A stretch of DNA of 46,724 nucleotides from an uncultured Pseudomonadales bacterium. GTDB taxonomy: Bacteria > Pseudomonadota > Gammaproteobacteria > Pseudomonadales > Pseudohongiellaceae. Numbering within the stretch: the stretch's first letter is position 1; each line of letters starts with the position of its first letter. The notes under the pieces were generated by a model, which was given only the letters and a program-made list of their open reading frames with translations, was not told the origin of the DNA and made no database searches. Of the stretch, positions 45,913 through 46,724 are shown in pieces. The DNA is taken from assembly GCA_905478195.1 (NCBI GenBank), contig CAJQHM010000016.1:1-46724 (forward strand). Reading direction: 5' to 3'. The position numbers and the translations under genes are program-made.

Positions 45913-45958
45913 TGCTTCTTCCTATTTTGTGGGGGGACGGCCAAAGGCGCCGCGCAGA

Positions 45959-46645
45959 CTAAGTATAAACTAAATCATCTTTCACATAGTTCGGTCGTAA
46001 CTGCGCTGCAGCAACGGCCTCACCGCATTTGTAGCGCAGCACCCCTAATTCCACAATCAGCTCATTTCTTAGTGGCGCATTGTAAGACTCTGCGACAGCC
46101 TCGCTCTCTAGTTGTTGCAGAATTTCAGTTCTTCTAGCCCAGCCATTGCCGGCTAGGTGCCAATTACCAGAAATCAGCTCTCGCGGCAGAGGATCCAATT
46201 TAGGTATCAGTGCAACCTGCTCTCTACCAATAAGTTCAACACCGACTCCGTCCGATTGCTGGAACGCCGCAAAATAGACCTCCCCCTCTCTGGCCTCTTC
46301 GCAAACGAGTACTTTAGGGCATTGTTTGTCCGAGAGGGTAAGCATGGCTCGCAAGGCTAGTGAGGACAGCGCAACGACAGGCAGTTTAGCAGTCAAACTC
46401 AGTCCTTGCGCGACCGCTATCCCTATGCGCACACCGGTAAAAGACCCTGGCCCGGCGACAACGGCGATCAGTTCGATGTCAGAGAGCCTTATCCCTGCTT
46501 CTGACAGTAGCTCCTGAATCATTGGCAATACGCGCTGAGCAGACTGCCGCTGCGTTTCGCTAGATCGTTCGGTTAATTTCCCGTCCAGCTTGAGGGAAAC
46601 TGAACATTTAGCAGAGGATGTATCTATCGTTAGAACTGTGCACAT
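45959..46645 (-). CDS. tsaB: tRNA t6A threonylcarbamoylation protein TsaB
   Basis: Inactive ASKHA-fold partner of TsaD in synthesis of t6A37 in ANN-decoding tRNAs. 228 residues from ATG 46645 (MCTVLTIDTSSAKCSVSL), the usual beginning. The GPGSFTGVRIGIAVAQGLS motif is at about 65-85. A longer frame reaches 46717, near the window edge, but the extra residues are not family-like. Followed by uppP and rsmJ on the same strand. Confidence 0.95.
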   Translation of the reverse strand: MCTVLTIDTSSAKCSVSLKLDGKLTERSSETQRQSAQRVLPMIQELLSEAGIRLSDIELIAVVAGPGSFTGVRIGIAVAQGLSLTAKLPVVALSSLALRAMLTLSDKQCPKVLVCEEAREGEVYFAAFQQSDGVGVELIGREQVALIPKLDPLPRELISGNWHLAGNGWARRTEILQQLESEAVAESYNAPLRNELIVELGVLRYKCGEAVAAAQLRPNYVKDDLVYT

Positions 46646-46724
46646 TTGCAAGCTACTTAGGCTAAGAATTCGTAGGTAAACACATCTTTCTAATAGAAAA
46701 AATCCCTGCTGGTACATACCAACA

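Overview
This window is a core-chromosome segment of a gammaproteobacterium. The gene order is close to the one I know from Pseudomonas and its marine relatives: rpsB-tsf-pyrH-frr-uppS-cdsA-dxr-rseP-bamA-skp-lpxD-fabZ-lpxA-lpxB-rnhB-dnaE-accA-tilS-pyrG-kdsA-eno-ftsB-ispD-ispF-truD-pcm-nlpD / fdxA-mutS / pncC-recA-recX. A Gram-negative outer membrane is certain (Lpx, Bam, Skp, KdsA). Several proteins (Pcm, AccA, CdsA, FtsB, DapD) read like the Pseudomonas/Cellvibrio side of the class. I cannot name a genus. I see no tRNA, rRNA, IS element, prophage, CRISPR or clear horizontally acquired island.

Layout. From 12 to 2966 the minus strand carries recX, recA, a small ORF behind two LexA boxes, and pncC (DNA repair and SOS). 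From 3146 to 6294 the plus strand carries mutS and fdxA. From 6390 to 37782 almost everything is on the minus strand. It begins (in transcription order) with rpsB-tsf-pyrH-frr (translation, UMP kinase), runs through isoprenoid and phospholipid genes (uppS, cdsA, dxr), envelope biogenesis (rseP, bamA, skp) and lipid A plus fatty acid genes (lpxD, fabZ, lpxA, lpxB), then rnhB, dnaE, accA, tilS, pyrG, kdsA, eno, ftsB, ispD, ispF, truD, pcm, a DUF368 membrane protein and nlpD. From 38200 to 44319 the plus strand carries map, glnD, an ArsC/Spx-like gene, dapD and dapE. From 44321 to 46645 the minus strand carries rsmJ, uppP and tsaB.

The block supplies linked pathways: MEP isoprenoids (dxr, ispD, ispF) feed UppS and UppP for the undecaprenyl carrier; KdsA and the Lpx enzymes make lipid A-Kdo; BamA and Skp assemble the outer membrane; DapD and DapE make diaminopimelate for peptidoglycan; NlpD and FtsB act at division.

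What is unusual. (1) The region is scattered with short tandem repeats of 9-21 bp. Many start at or overlap a gene's stop codon (small SOS ORF, nlpD, pcm, ftsB, rseP, map, close to pyrG), so the stop codon is copied into the array; others sit in frame inside tilS, recX and rpsB. (2) A small unrecognised ORF lies between two LexA boxes and recA. (3) rpoS, surE and dapC are missing from the places where this gene order usually has them. (4) Ribosomal protein uS2 has an acidic, then PAKKKA-repeat basic, C-terminal tail of about 125 residues. (5) About ten genes appear to use GTG or TTG starts. Functional names rest on recognised family motifs read by eye; no database search was possible.
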